Below, piece by piece: positions 18,004 through 28,502 of a stretch of DNA of 64,000 nt. Both the position numbers and the translations under genes were made by a program. Positions within the stretch are counted from its first letter, which is position 1, and every line of letters starts with the position of its first letter. Source of the stretch: Bacillus sp. ISL-18. Lineage in GTDB: Bacteria; Bacillota; Bacilli; Bacillales; Cytobacillaceae. Location: NCBI RefSeq assembly GCF_018613415.1, contig NZ_JAGGQG010000010.1, positions 595,573 to 659,572 on the forward strand, read 5' to 3'. A model generated the notes under the pieces. That model searched no databases, was not told where the DNA came from, and was given only the letters and a program-made list of their open reading frames with translations.

Positions 18004-20415
18004 TTAGTTTCCGTCATTTGTTAAAAAATCATAAGGTGTAACGTTTTCCATTCCAACCATAGGATGGACTTGCATTAACTGCTCCTCATAGGATAATTCA
18101 CTAGAAGAGTTTTCTTCTAGTTGAGTGACAATTGTGATCGATTCCTGCAGCTTTTGGCAGAGTGTCGTTTGCCTTTGAAGCTCATCTGCCCGTTCGACAC
18201 CCAGCCTGAAGGCCTCTTCCTCCCCGCAAATAATCAACGATTGTTTACTCCTAGTTATGGCCGTATAGATTAGATTCCTTTGCAGCATTCGGTAATAACT
18301 TCTTGTGATGGGCATAATAACAATCGGAAACTCACTGCCCTGCGACTTATGGACCGAACAGCAATAGGCATGTGTAATTTGATTTAAGTCCTGTCTGGTA
18401 TATTCCACTTCTGTTCCTTCAAATGAAATATAGATCATATCTTGTTTTTCAGTATTTTCTTTGGCATAGATAATGGAAATAATTTCTCCAATATCACCGT
18501 TAAAAACATTGTCTTCCGGCTGGTTCACAAGTTGAAGCACCTTATCTCCAATCCGGTATTTGACGTCGCCAAACGCTATTTCCTTGCGCTTGCCATCCGG
18601 ATTAGGATTAAATATTTCCTGTAATAAGACATTTAACCGGTCAATTCCGGCCGGCCCCCGGTACATCGGTGCCAGCACTTGAATATCCTTCGCGGTATAG
18701 CCTTTATTCTTGGCATTCTGGGCCACTTTTTCGACAACTTGGGCAACTTGTGCAGTTGAACATCGAATAAATGAACGGTCTGACTGCTTTGCTGTCACAT
18801 TTGCCGGAAGATGCCCTTTTTTTATATCATGGGCTAGTTCAATAATGGAAGAACCCTCGGCCTGACGGTAAATATCGGTCAGGCGGACGGTTGGAATCCT
18901 TTGTGATTGGAGCAAGTCCTTTAAGACTTGTCCAGGTCCAACGGATGGAAGCTGGTCCTCGTCCCCTACCATGATTACTTGGATATGTTCTGGCAGGGCC
19001 TTAAATAATTGATTGGCTAACCAGATATCGAGCATCGATGTCTCATCAACAATTAATATTTTCCCCTCAAGCGGACTAACTTCATCGCGGTCAAACCCTT
19101 CTGTCCCATTAAAGCCAAGTAAGCGGTGAATCGTTACGGCAGGCAGACCAGTGGATTCGGTCATTCGTTTCGCGGCTCTTCCTGTCGGCGCTGCTAGTAA
19201 AATCGGAAACGGTTCATCTTTTTTAAAATAATCCTTTGGTTCAAGTGAACAGCCGTGAAGTTCACCGTATAGCTCGACAATCCCTTTAATAACCGTTGTT
19301 TTCCCGGTACCAGGACCGCCTGTCAAAATGAGCATGGGCGACATCAGCGCCGTTTGAATAGCTTCTTTTTGGGACGGGGCATACTGAACACCGAGACGCT
19401 CCTCTAAGCCGCCTAAGGCCAGAAGGAATTCAGACTCAGGAAATTGCTCACGATATTCCGTTTGCTGCAAAATTCGGTTGATATTTGTAACTAGCCCTTT
19501 TTCCGCAAAAAATAAGGAAGGCAGATAAATACGTTTTTCTTCACCAATAATCTTTCCTTCTTCTTCAAGCTTGATCAGTTCGCCAGAGATATCCGTAAAG
19601 TCAATTTGATCGCGTTTGTTCTCTTCTAAAAGTGACTTGACCTGTTCGAGTAAAGTCTCTGCATGTAAATAAACATGACCTGTTTGCATGCTTTCATTTT
19701 CGAGTGTATAAAGGCAGGCTGCCTTGATCCGGTCAGGGTGATTTCCTGAGATTCCAAGCTGGTAACCTAGTTCATCTGCCCGGCCAAATCCAATCCCCTC
19801 GATATCCTCAACAAGCTGATAAGGGTTTTTTTGAATAACCGAAAGCGTTTCGTCTTTATACGCTTGATAAATACGCATCGATATTTGCGGTCCAAATCCA
19901 TATTGATTCAGGGCTACCATTACCTGTTCAAGCCCTTGATGTTCCATTAAGGTATCATACAGCATTTTCGCTTTTTCAGGAGGAAGCTTTGGAATGGAAT
20001 CGAGTAAGGATGGCTGATTGAGAATCTTGGAGATGGCATTCTCGCCAAGTGTCTCAACGATGTTTTCCGCTGTCTTTTTCCCGATGCCTTTAAACATTTC
20101 ACCTGATAAGTAAGCAATAACCCCTTGTTTGGTCTGCGGCATATCCTTCCGAAAATGTTGGGTATGAAACTGAACCCCAAACTTAGGATGTTCTTTAAAT
20201 TCTCCAAAAAACACATATGTTTCTTGTTCATGAATTTTTGGAAAATAACCGGTTACCACTGCTTCTTTGTCATCATATTGATCATTGGTTTCATCGACAC
20301 GGATTCTAAGGACCGTATAGAGGTTTTGCTCGTTATGGAAAATGGTTACAATCGGTCTTCCCTTTACGAATTTTCCTTGCTCAGCGAATAAATCAAGGGT
20401 GTCTTGTTTTTCCAT
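18004..20415 (-). CDS. recD2: ATP-dependent 5'-3' DNA helicase RecD2
   Basis: 803-residue SF1B helicase of the RecD2/YrrC type, which works without RecBC. The N-terminal domain has helix-hairpin-helix motifs at about 110-124 (GIGKKTAENIVETLG) and 203-217 (EDIEGIGFGRADELG). Walker A is GGPGTGKT at 366-373, Walker B LIVDETSMLD near 460, and the UvrD-like C-terminal part has HAYCCSVHKSQGSEFPIVIMP. In B. subtilis it acts in replication-fork repair and mismatch repair. ATG start with GGAGG 7 nt upstream. Length is as expected. Confidence 0.95.
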   Translation of the reverse strand: MEKQDTLDLFAEQGKFVKGRPIVTIFHNEQNLYTVLRIRVDETNDQYDDKEAVVTGYFPKIHEQETYVFFGEFKEHPKFGVQFHTQHFRKDMPQTKQGVIAYLSGEMFKGIGKKTAENIVETLGENAISKILNQPSLLDSIPKLPPEKAKMLYDTLMEHQGLEQVMVALNQYGFGPQISMRIYQAYKDETLSVIQKNPYQLVEDIEGIGFGRADELGYQLGISGNHPDRIKAACLYTLENESMQTGHVYLHAETLLEQVKSLLEENKRDQIDFTDISGELIKLEEEGKIIGEEKRIYLPSLFFAEKGLVTNINRILQQTEYREQFPESEFLLALGGLEERLGVQYAPSQKEAIQTALMSPMLILTGGPGTGKTTVIKGIVELYGELHGCSLEPKDYFKKDEPFPILLAAPTGRAAKRMTESTGLPAVTIHRLLGFNGTEGFDRDEVSPLEGKILIVDETSMLDIWLANQLFKALPEHIQVIMVGDEDQLPSVGPGQVLKDLLQSQRIPTVRLTDIYRQAEGSSIIELAHDIKKGHLPANVTAKQSDRSFIRCSTAQVAQVVEKVAQNAKNKGYTAKDIQVLAPMYRGPAGIDRLNVLLQEIFNPNPDGKRKEIAFGDVKYRIGDKVLQLVNQPEDNVFNGDIGEIISIIYAKENTEKQDMIYISFEGTEVEYTRQDLNQITHAYCCSVHKSQGSEFPIVIMPITRSYYRMLQRNLIYTAITRSKQSLIICGEEEAFRLGVERADELQRQTTLCQKLQESITIVTQLEENSSSELSYEEQLMQVHPMVGMENVTPYDFLTNDGN

Positions 20416-20446
20416 TCTGCTCCCTCCTTTCCGTTCTAATTAGTAA

Positions 20447-21100
20447 TTAGAGATTTTGTTCAAGTAATTTTTTACCGTGGCCAGCGAGCAGGTGATCCGG
20501 CTGAATTTCTAATGCTTTGTTAAACATTGCTAGTGCTAGTGTCTGATCTTCTTTAAATGCATATGAGACGCCCAAGTTATAATAAGCATCGGAATGGTCG
20601 GGATCTAGTTCGATGCATTTTTCTAGCTGGATGATGGCTTCATCGATGATTTCATTCTGTGCCAGGCATAATCCATACTGGAACCGGGCTTCTGCATCGT
20701 TTTCGTTCAGTTCGACACTTCGCTGCAGGTACGGGAGAGCCAGTTTGCCTTGATCTAACTGCAGGAGGGTAAGACCTAACATAAAATATGTGTCACTTGA
20801 GTCGAGTCCTTTTTTCATGGCTTGCTCAAAACTATGCTTTGCTTCTGCGAAGCGGTCGTGGCTAAAAAGGACGTTTCCGATACTATAGTAAGCAGCTGCG
20901 GCGTTTTCGTCTATTTCGATGGCTCTTTGGTAGAATTTGATTGCTTTTTCATCGTCGCCTACTGCTGATAGAACATTGCCAAAATTAATATAAGCAACTG
21001 GGTCTGTAGGGTTTTGTTCGATCGCGTCGTTAAACGCTTTTGCTGCCTCTTCCCAGTTACCTTCTTGCATGTATTGTACACCTAATTGGTTTTTATCCAT
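20447..21100 (-). CDS. yrrB: Tetratricopeptide repeat protein YrrB
   Basis: 217 residues made almost wholly of about six TPR units of 34 residues, each with the usual A/G-Y-A and N-P patterns (for example DPVAYINFGNVLSAVGD and HSDAYYNLGVSYAFKED). No signal peptide or membrane segment, so a cytoplasmic protein-interaction scaffold. The partner is unknown; a link to the tRNA/RNA genes nearby is only suggested by position. It starts about 100 nt downstream of mnmA but is separated from it by a terminator. Confidence 0.88.
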   Translation of the reverse strand: MDKNQLGVQYMQEGNWEEAAKAFNDAIEQNPTDPVAYINFGNVLSAVGDDEKAIKFYQRAIEIDENAAAAYYSIGNVLFSHDRFAEAKHSFEQAMKKGLDSSDTYFMLGLTLLQLDQGKLALPYLQRSVELNENDAEARFQYGLCLAQNEIIDEAIIQLEKCIELDPDHSDAYYNLGVSYAFKEDQTLALAMFNKALEIQPDHLLAGHGKKLLEQNL

Positions 21101-21163
21101 TTTTTCAACTCCAATCCTAAATGAAAGTATATCATATTTTAATCAGTATTTTTCCGCCAAATA

Positions 21164-21198
21164 GTAGAAAAGCCCTGATTCCAGCGAGGGAATCAGGG
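21164..21198 (-). terminator. Intrinsic terminator of the cymR-yrvO-mnmA run
   Basis: CCCTGATTCC pairs perfectly with GGAATCAGGG around CTCGCT, followed by CTTTTCT on the minus strand, 7 nt past the mnmA stop. Confidence 0.88.
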
Positions 21199-21204
21199 AC
21201 TTAG

Positions 21205-22359
<1,155 letters not shown>

Positions 22360-23502
22360 CTATTTTTTCAGGCGCTTCACAATTTTCGCTATTTCTTCAG
22401 CTGCTTTACTGACATCTTCCTTCGTCGTAGTAAAGCCAAAGCTGAAGCGGATGGAATTGGTCAGCCGCTCTGATTGTTTACCAAACATGGCAACAAGAAC
22501 ATGGGATGGCTCAATCGATCCAGCCGTACATGCTGAGCCGCTTGATACAGCAACACCTGCTAAATCAAGGTTGACTAACATCGCCTCCACACTAGTTCCC
22601 GGAAAGCTTAAGTTTAATACATGTGGCAGACAATATTCAAGCGATCCGTTTATGTTAAATTCAACCTGTCCATCATGCAGTTTTTCAAGTAATGTTTCCT
22701 TCAGTTCAACAAACTTTTCGCGCTTGGCCGGACGCGCTTCACTCGCAATTAAAACCGCTTCATGAAAGCCAACGATTGAGGCCACATTTTCCGTCCCGGC
22801 CCGGCGTTTTCGCTCTTGGTCACCGCCAAAAAGGCGTGGCGCCAATTTAACCGTTGACCTTGCATAAAGAAAGCCGACCCCTTTAGGGCCATTAATTTTA
22901 TGAGCGGAAACCGATAATAGATCAATTTTGCTTTCGTTAACATCTATGTCTACTATTCCGTATGCTTGGACGGCATCAGTATGAAATAGGGCTTGATGTC
23001 CTTCAAGCAGTTGGCCAATTTCACTAATTGGCTGTATCGTGCCTACTTCGTTATTGCCGTACATCACCGATACTAGAATTGTATCTTCCCTTAATGCCGC
23101 TTGCAGGTCACTCATGGAAATTCTACCTGTTTCATCCACTGGCAGATAGGTTACTTCAAAGCCCATTTTTTCTAATCTTTTGCAGGCATGGAGAACGGCA
23201 TGATGTTCAACCTGGGTTGTAATCACGTGCTTGCCCCTCGTTTGATAGCTTTCAGCTACACCAAATAATGCCATATTATCGGCCTCAGTGCCGCCGCCTG
23301 TAAAAATAATCTCGGTTTCCTGGGCTCCGATGCTGCGGGCAAGTGCAGCCCGCGCTAAATCAATATAATGACGTGCCTCTCTCCCGTAGGAATGAATGCT
23401 AGAAGGGTTCCCAAATGTAGCATTCATAATCGTCATCATCTTGTCGATCACCTTAGGGTGCATCGGACTTGTTGCGGCATGGTCGAGATAGATTCGTTCC
23501 AT
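22360..23502 (-). CDS. yrvO: Cysteine desulfurase YrvO (IscS type)
   Basis: PLP enzyme that takes sulfur from cysteine and carries it as a persulfide. 380 residues. PLP lysine K202 in SVSAHKINGPKG, catalytic Cys325 in SSGSACTAGSIEPSHV, with the long flexible loop of group I enzymes. I chose ATG at 23502 with GAAGGTG 5 nt upstream; an in-frame start at 23538 is less likely. Placed between cymR and mnmA: sulfur supply for tRNA 2-thiolation is the likely job. A second desulfurase (nifS) is at 59.1 kb. Confidence 0.93.
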   Translation of the reverse strand: MERIYLDHAATSPMHPKVIDKMMTIMNATFGNPSSIHSYGREARHYIDLARAALARSIGAQETEIIFTGGGTEADNMALFGVAESYQTRGKHVITTQVEHHAVLHACKRLEKMGFEVTYLPVDETGRISMSDLQAALREDTILVSVMYGNNEVGTIQPISEIGQLLEGHQALFHTDAVQAYGIVDIDVNESKIDLLSVSAHKINGPKGVGFLYARSTVKLAPRLFGGDQERKRRAGTENVASIVGFHEAVLIASEARPAKREKFVELKETLLEKLHDGQVEFNINGSLEYCLPHVLNLSFPGTSVEAMLVNLDLAGVAVSSGSACTAGSIEPSHVLVAMFGKQSERLTNSIRFSFGFTTTKEDVSKAAEEIAKIVKRLKK

Positions 23503-23611
23503 TATTACACCTTCAATCAAATAATTCTCATTTATCATTCAGCTAAAAACGGTGAAGTATCATTGAAATAGTGGTCAGCGCACTAGAACAAACTCACTGT
23601 TATTTTTAACC

Positions 23612-24031
23612 TTAAATATAAAACATATAACCCTCTGGCTCCTGGTCTTCACTATGGCTGGCCAAATCTTCTAGCGTCGTATTGTCTAAAACATCTCTAA
23701 TGGCATCGCGAATTCGAATCCAAAGCTCACGCTTAGCAGGTTCTTCATCCTCTATTCCTTCGACAGGGGTAATCGGTCCTTCTAACACGCGAATCACATC
23801 GCCTGCAGTAATTTTTGAAGGCGTACTTGTTAATTCATAGCCGCCATACGCCCCTCTGATACTTTTAACTAAGCCGGCATTCCGTAATGGAGCAATTAAT
23901 TGTTCTAAGTAATGCTCGGATAGTTCATTTGCTTGAGCAATCGTCTTTAAAGAGGTCGGACCTTCACCATGTTTTTTAGCTAGTTCGATCATAATCGTTA
24001 AACCGTAACGACCTTTAGTTGATATTTTCAT
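23612..24031 (-). CDS. cymR: Rrf2-family cysteine metabolism repressor CymR
   Basis: 139-residue Rrf2 winged-helix regulator. The N terminus MKISTKGRYGLTIMIELA and recognition region ELSEHYLEQLIAPLRNAGLV are typical. No cysteine cluster is present, so it is not an Fe-S sensor of the IscR/NsrR kind. In B. subtilis CymR with CysK represses cysteine and methionine-to-cysteine genes including the mccAB operon, which is also in this window. ATG at 24031 (AGGGGTG 6 nt upstream). Upstream of yrvO-mnmA by 109 nt and divergent from rarA. Confidence 0.92.
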   Translation of the reverse strand: MKISTKGRYGLTIMIELAKKHGEGPTSLKTIAQANELSEHYLEQLIAPLRNAGLVKSIRGAYGGYELTSTPSKITAGDVIRVLEGPITPVEGIEDEEPAKRELWIRIRDAIRDVLDNTTLEDLASHSEDQEPEGYMFYI

Positions 24032-24252
24032 CTCTTGCACCCCTATTCGTTAATGGATCTATTATATTAAAAAATTCTTAGTAAATTGATAGGCATTCAA
24101 AATTATATCATATTCTTGTTTAATATGCTTTTTCAAGGGAAAATGGTAAAGTTAAATTAGGAAAGTCTATTTTACAACCTATAAATGAAAAGTTTATTTA
24201 CCTTATATTAATATTTTGAGCAAGGCATGAGTTCAATTTTGGAGAGATGATT

Positions 24253-25527
24253 ATGCAGCAAAAACCATTAGCATTCCGCATGCGTCCACGAACGATTGAA
24301 GAAATTGTCGGGCAGGAGCATCTTGTTGGGGATGGAAAAATTATTGCAAGAATGGTGAAAGCAAAACAGCTGACATCAATGATTTTATATGGACCGCCGG
24401 GAATTGGCAAAACCTCGATTGCAAGTGCTATTGCAGGAAGTACAAAATATGCCTTTCGAACCTTAAATGCCGTAACGAATAATAAAAAAGATATGGAAAT
24501 TGTGGCTGCAGAGGCAAAGATGTCGGGAAAAGTCATTTTGCTTTTAGATGAGGTCCACCGTTTGGATAAAGCCAAACAAGATTTCCTTCTTCCTTATCTG
24601 GAAAACGGAATGATTGTCTTAATAGGAGCCACAACCAGCAATCCCTATCATGCGATTAACCCGGCGATTCGGAGCCGTTGTCAAATATTTGAGCTGAAGC
24701 CCTTAGCACCTAATGAAGTGAAGCAAGCCTTATTGCGGGCACTCAAGGATGAAGAGCGTGGTTATGGAAAAGAAAAAGTAGACATTTCCGAGGAAGCATT
24801 ACTGCATTTTGCCCAAGGTTCGAACGGGGATGTTCGCAGCTCCTTGAATGCATTAGAACTTGCCATTCTATCAACAGATAAGAATGAGGATGGTGTGATC
24901 CCGATTGATGTGGAAACGGCTGAGGAGTGTTTGCAAAAGAAAAGTTTGGTTGCCGATAAGGATGGAGACGGTCATTACGATGTCCTTTCAGCCTTTCAGA
25001 AGTCGATTCGCGGGAGCGATGTCGATGCCGCCCTCCACTATCTTGGCCGGTTAATTGAAGCAGGTGACCTTCCTAGTATCAGCCGCAGATTGATCGTGAT
25101 CGCTTATGAGGATATAGGATTAGCTAATCCTCAAGCAGGGGCACGGACGTTAGCGGCAATTGAAACAGCTGAAAGAATTGGATTTCCCGAGGCAAGGATT
25201 CCACTCGCAAACGCGGTGATTGAACTGTGCTTATCCCCTAAATCAAATTCAGCGGTTCTGGCGATACAAGCGGCCCTTGATGACATTCAAAAAGGAATAG
25301 TCGGAGAAGTGCCAGATCATCTAAAGGATGCCCATTACAAAGGCGCAAAAGAGCTTGGCAGAGGGATCGGCTACTTATATCCGCACGACTTTGAAAACGG
25401 CTGGGTACCGCAGCAATATTTACCGAACAAACTAAAAAACAAAAAATACTATCAGCCTAAGAAAACAGGAAAATTCGAACAAGCTCTAGCTACTGTCTAT
25501 GAAAAATTAACAAGATCAAAAAAGTAG
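24253..25527 (+). CDS. rarA: Replication-associated recombination protein RarA (MgsA/YrvN)
   Basis: AAA+ ATPase related to clamp loaders; acts at stalled replication forks. 424 residues: Walker A GPPGIGKT at 47-54, Walker B LLLDEVHR near 96-103, sensor region IGATTSNPY, and a C-terminal tetramerisation domain with SRRLIVIAYEDIGLANPQA. I chose ATG at 24253, as GGAG is 8 nt upstream, in place of ATG 24247, which abuts the binding site. One of few genes on the + strand; divergent from cymR. Confidence 0.94.
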   Translation: MQQKPLAFRMRPRTIEEIVGQEHLVGDGKIIARMVKAKQLTSMILYGPPGIGKTSIASAIAGSTKYAFRTLNAVTNNKKDMEIVAAEAKMSGKVILLLDEVHRLDKAKQDFLLPYLENGMIVLIGATTSNPYHAINPAIRSRCQIFELKPLAPNEVKQALLRALKDEERGYGKEKVDISEEALLHFAQGSNGDVRSSLNALELAILSTDKNEDGVIPIDVETAEECLQKKSLVADKDGDGHYDVLSAFQKSIRGSDVDAALHYLGRLIEAGDLPSISRRLIVIAYEDIGLANPQAGARTLAAIETAERIGFPEARIPLANAVIELCLSPKSNSAVLAIQAALDDIQKGIVGEVPDHLKDAHYKGAKELGRGIGYLYPHDFENGWVPQQYLPNKLKNKKYYQPKKTGKFEQALATVYEKLTRSKK

Positions 25528-25536
25528 AAAGAGTAG

Positions 25537-25587
25537 AAACGGTGACAGGCACCATGTGAATTCTTCACATGGTGCCTGTCACCGTTT
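25537..25587. repeat. 24-bp perfect palindrome carrying GGTGCCTGTCACC
   Basis: Arms AAACGGTGACAGGCACCATG... at 25537-25560 and their exact complement at 25564-25587, separated by TTC. It sits 10 nt after the rarA stop and 5 nt before the stop of the convergent ABC permease gene. It could terminate both transcripts. The core GGTGACAGGCACC looks like a mobile palindromic repeat of Bacillus genomes. Confidence 0.85.
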
Positions 25588-25591
25588 GTGT

Positions 25592-26542
25592 TTATGCTGC
25601 TACGTCTCGTTTTTGGAAGACGTAGAAGGCGAGAAATTGGAATAGGGCGAAATAGATGACTAACATGATTATCGAGAAGGGGATCGTCATGCCTTCAACT
25701 AGCGGCGTTCCTTCAAAATATTGCATTAAATCTGTGTTGGCAAATAAAACATATTTAGCCCAGTCAAATTTCATTGCTAACAAAGCGGTAAACTGACCAC
25801 CGGTAAATAGTAAAAATAAGGAAAGTCCGATCGCAAGGGAACTGTTTCGAAACACAGCAGACATCATAAACGCCATTGTTACTAACATAATCGTATCAAT
25901 GGAACTCAGCCCATAATAAATGAGTAAATGGACAACTATATTTTGTTCGGTCACATGGCCATTATAATAATTTAAATAGGGAACTGCTTTATCAGGCATA
26001 CCAAACAAAATCGCACCCAATAGGCTGGAGAAAATAAACATAATGGCCAACATTAAAATAGTAAATAATAGCACTGTCACATACTTTGCGAATAAAATTT
26101 TAGTCCGATTAATCGGCCGGATCAATAATAGCTTAATGGTTCCCCAATTAAACTCACTGGCCACAATACCTGCAGAGATAATAATAATAAAAACACCTGC
26201 CAGTAAAATCAGCTGTGATGAATCTCTAACAAACGACCAAACGGTATATTTCTCTTTTGGCGGCATATCATGTTTAATTCGATAATCATTTATTGCAATT
26301 TCTTTCTTGAAATACTGCTTTTCCGTATCAGTCCGGCTTTTCACCATCTGTTGCTTTAGGGCATCATTTTCCTCTTTTAAAATTTGCTGCCAATTTTTAT
26401 CTTGCTGAATGTCCATACTATTTTGTTGAGACTTAATCACAATGCCAACCAGGGCTAGAGATAAAACCAAAATCGCAATCATAACAATGGTTCCTGGTCG
26501 TCTAAAAATTTTCATCAATTCGTTTTTGATTAAATTAACCAC
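25592..26542 (-). CDS. ABC-2 type transporter permease
   Basis: 316 residues. One N-terminal helix (about 17-36), a soluble, charged extracytoplasmic or coiled segment (about 40-95), then five more hydrophobic helices (about 105-310), the layout of ABC-2 permeases of the bacitracin/lantibiotic-export type. Its ATG lies 8 nt inside the end of the ATPase gene, so the two are translated together. Substrate cannot be read from the sequence; self-protection against peptide antibiotics is one possibility. I do not expect these genes between rarA and tcdA from B. subtilis. Confidence 0.88.
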   Translation of the reverse strand: MVNLIKNELMKIFRRPGTIVMIAILVLSLALVGIVIKSQQNSMDIQQDKNWQQILKEENDALKQQMVKSRTDTEKQYFKKEIAINDYRIKHDMPPKEKYTVWSFVRDSSQLILLAGVFIIIISAGIVASEFNWGTIKLLLIRPINRTKILFAKYVTVLLFTILMLAIMFIFSSLLGAILFGMPDKAVPYLNYYNGHVTEQNIVVHLLIYYGLSSIDTIMLVTMAFMMSAVFRNSSLAIGLSLFLLFTGGQFTALLAMKFDWAKYVLFANTDLMQYFEGTPLVEGMTIPFSIIMLVIYFALFQFLAFYVFQKRDVAA

Positions 26543-27461
26543 GTACAGCCGCCTCCTTTTCTGATGTCACTTCAAGGAAGCGATCTTCTAATGTTTTCGC
26601 TACTTCTTTTATCCCAAATACCGAAATCTCCTCAGCCACCAATAACTTTACCAAATGAGGGATTTCCTCTTTATCTATTTCAACAGTTAATCCGTTTCTA
26701 GAACGATTTGCTTTATGATTTGGATAATTGGCCGTTAACAGATCCAGCGCCTTATCGCAGGGAACTACTTCTAATTCATATGTGGTTTCAGTGCTGTGAA
26801 CAAATTCTTGGACAAGCTGTACATCTACCAGCCTGCCATCTTGGATAATCCCGATTCGGTCACACATCATTTCCATTTCAGATAATAAATGACTCGAAAC
26901 GATCACTGCCATATTCTTTTCTCGGGCGAGCAGGCGGACATAGTCACGAATCTCTCTTATACCTGCTGGATCTAACCCGTTAGTAGGCTCATCAAGGATT
27001 AAGACATTCGGGTCATGCAAGAGGCACTGAGCCAGACCTAACCGCTGCCTCATTCCAAGCGAATACGTTTTTACCTTTTCATGGATTCGTTCCGATAAAC
27101 CCACCAATTCTACTGTTTCGGCTATTTTTCCCATTGAGATACCTTTTGACATTCGGGCATAATGAACTAAGTTCTGATACCCGGTCAAAAATTTATACAT
27201 TTCGGGATTTTCAACGATTGCTCCGACATGACCAACAGCCTGTTCAAACTTTGTTTTAATACTAGCCCCGCCAATAAGGATGTCTCCGGAGGTAATCCCC
27301 ATTAAGCCAACAATCATTCGAATCGTTGTCGTTTTCCCTGCTCCATTTGGACCTAAAAATCCAAACACTTCCCCTTTATTTACTTGGAAACTAATCCGGT
27401 CTATTATTTTTCGCCCTTTAATAATCTTAGTGACATCTTTTAGTTCTACAATTGTCTCCAA
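26535..27461 (-). CDS. ABC transporter ATP-binding protein (BcrA/NatA-like)
   Basis: 308 residues, one nucleotide-binding domain: Walker A GPNGAGKT at 37-44, ABC signature YSLGMRQRLG at 133-142, Walker B VLILDE at 153-158, H-loop in VIVSSHLLSE, then a C-terminal extension typical of the drug-export DrrA/BcrA class. I chose TTG at 27461 with AGGAG 8 nt upstream. Forms a two-gene exporter with the following permease. No regulator gene such as a two-component system is next to it, so its inducer is unknown. Confidence 0.9.
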   Translation of the reverse strand: METIVELKDVTKIIKGRKIIDRISFQVNKGEVFGFLGPNGAGKTTTIRMIVGLMGITSGDILIGGASIKTKFEQAVGHVGAIVENPEMYKFLTGYQNLVHYARMSKGISMGKIAETVELVGLSERIHEKVKTYSLGMRQRLGLAQCLLHDPNVLILDEPTNGLDPAGIREIRDYVRLLAREKNMAVIVSSHLLSEMEMMCDRIGIIQDGRLVDVQLVQEFVHSTETTYELEVVPCDKALDLLTANYPNHKANRSRNGLTVEIDKEEIPHLVKLLVAEEISVFGIKEVAKTLEDRFLEVTSEKEAAVRG

Positions 27462-27550
27462 ATTCTCATCTCCTCTCAACACAAACAATCCAATTTAAGT
27501 GTACCTGAATCTAGCAAAAATTTCCTTAAATTCAAGTCTGATCGAAAAAT

Positions 27551-27578
27551 AAAAACCCTAAACCTCAATAGTTTAGGG
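27551..27578 (-). terminator. Intrinsic terminator of tcdA
   Basis: CCCTAAAC pairs with GTTTAGGG around a 7-nt loop, followed by TTTTTATTTTT on the minus strand, 9 nt past the tcdA stop. Confidence 0.85.
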
Positions 27579-27586
27579 CTAACAGT

Positions 27587-28354
27587 TTATTTCTCATCTG
27601 CAACACGCTGAATTTTAATGTCTTTTAACAATTGTGTTACCACATAACTTGCCATAATCAAACCGGCTGCCGATGGTACAAAGGCATTGGATGCTGGCGG
27701 CATTTGTGCTTTACGGATTGGGGCATTTTCATTTCCCACTTCTTTTTTGATATCCTCACGAATCACAATTGGACTTTCATCAGAAAAGACAACTGGAATA
27801 CCTTTATGAATCCGCTCTTTACGAAGTCTGGTACGAATGACCTTTGCAATCGGATCCGTGTGCGTTTTCGAAATATCGGCAATCTGAAACCGGGTTGGAT
27901 CCATTTTATTTGCTGCACCCATGCTGGAGATAATCGGGATATTACGTTTAAGGCATTCTTTCATGAGGTGAATTTTATAAACAATGGTATCAGAAGCATC
28001 GACAACAAAATCCAATTTATGACTAAAAATCTCTTCATACGTTTCTTCGGTATAAAATATTTTTAAAGGAATTACTTCACAATCAGGATTAATATCCTTA
28101 ATCCGCTCGGTCATGATGTCCACCTTTGGTCTGCCGACCGTTGACAAAAGGGCAATCAGTTGACGGTTGATATTCGTAATGTCAACATCATCTTTATCAA
28201 TTAAAATTAATTTACCCACACCGGATCGGGCTAAAGCTTCAGCCGCAAACGAGCCAACTCCGCCGATTCCTAAAACAGCAACCGTGCTGTTTTTCATAAT
28301 TGTTAATCCTTCTTTACCAATAGCAAGTTCGTTTCGAGAAAATTGATGCAGCAT
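27587..28354 (-). CDS. tcdA: tRNA threonylcarbamoyladenosine dehydratase TcdA
   Basis: E1-like (ThiF/HesA superfamily) enzyme that cyclises t6A-37 to ct6A in ANN-decoding tRNAs. 255 residues; the nucleotide-binding loop VAVLGIGGVGSFAAEAL at about 26-42, DKDDVDITNINRQ, and R/D residues of the adenylation site. C-terminal PPASNAFVPSAAGLIMAS is typical. I chose ATG at 28354 with GGAG 8 nt upstream; the frame could extend to 28420, but with no binding site. 6S RNA lies upstream. Confidence 0.93.
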   Translation of the reverse strand: MLHQFSRNELAIGKEGLTIMKNSTVAVLGIGGVGSFAAEALARSGVGKLILIDKDDVDITNINRQLIALLSTVGRPKVDIMTERIKDINPDCEVIPLKIFYTEETYEEIFSHKLDFVVDASDTIVYKIHLMKECLKRNIPIISSMGAANKMDPTRFQIADISKTHTDPIAKVIRTRLRKERIHKGIPVVFSDESPIVIREDIKKEVGNENAPIRKAQMPPASNAFVPSAAGLIMASYVVTQLLKDIKIQRVADEK

Positions 28355-28452
28355 TAGATTCACTCCAAATTTATAATCACTTTTATATATTTTTTCACCA
28401 TAAGAATATATCATACCCACTTATAAAAACAAGTAATTTAGTAGGAATTATT

Positions 28453-28488
28453 CAAAAAGAAACACCTTCTGCTTCTGCAGAAGGTGAT
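28453..28488 (-). terminator. Intrinsic terminator after 6S RNA
   Basis: CACCTTCTGC pairs with GCAGAAGGTG around AGAA, followed by TTTCTTTTTG on the minus strand. It lies about 20 nt past the mature 3' end of the 6S RNA. Confidence 0.88.
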
Positions 28489-28502
28489 AGTTTAGAAAAT
28501 AA

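Noticed and set aside
24198-24575. Open frame of 125 codons antisense to the start of rarA
   Set aside because: Covers the rarA Walker A region on the opposite strand; no ribosome binding site, no recognisable family.
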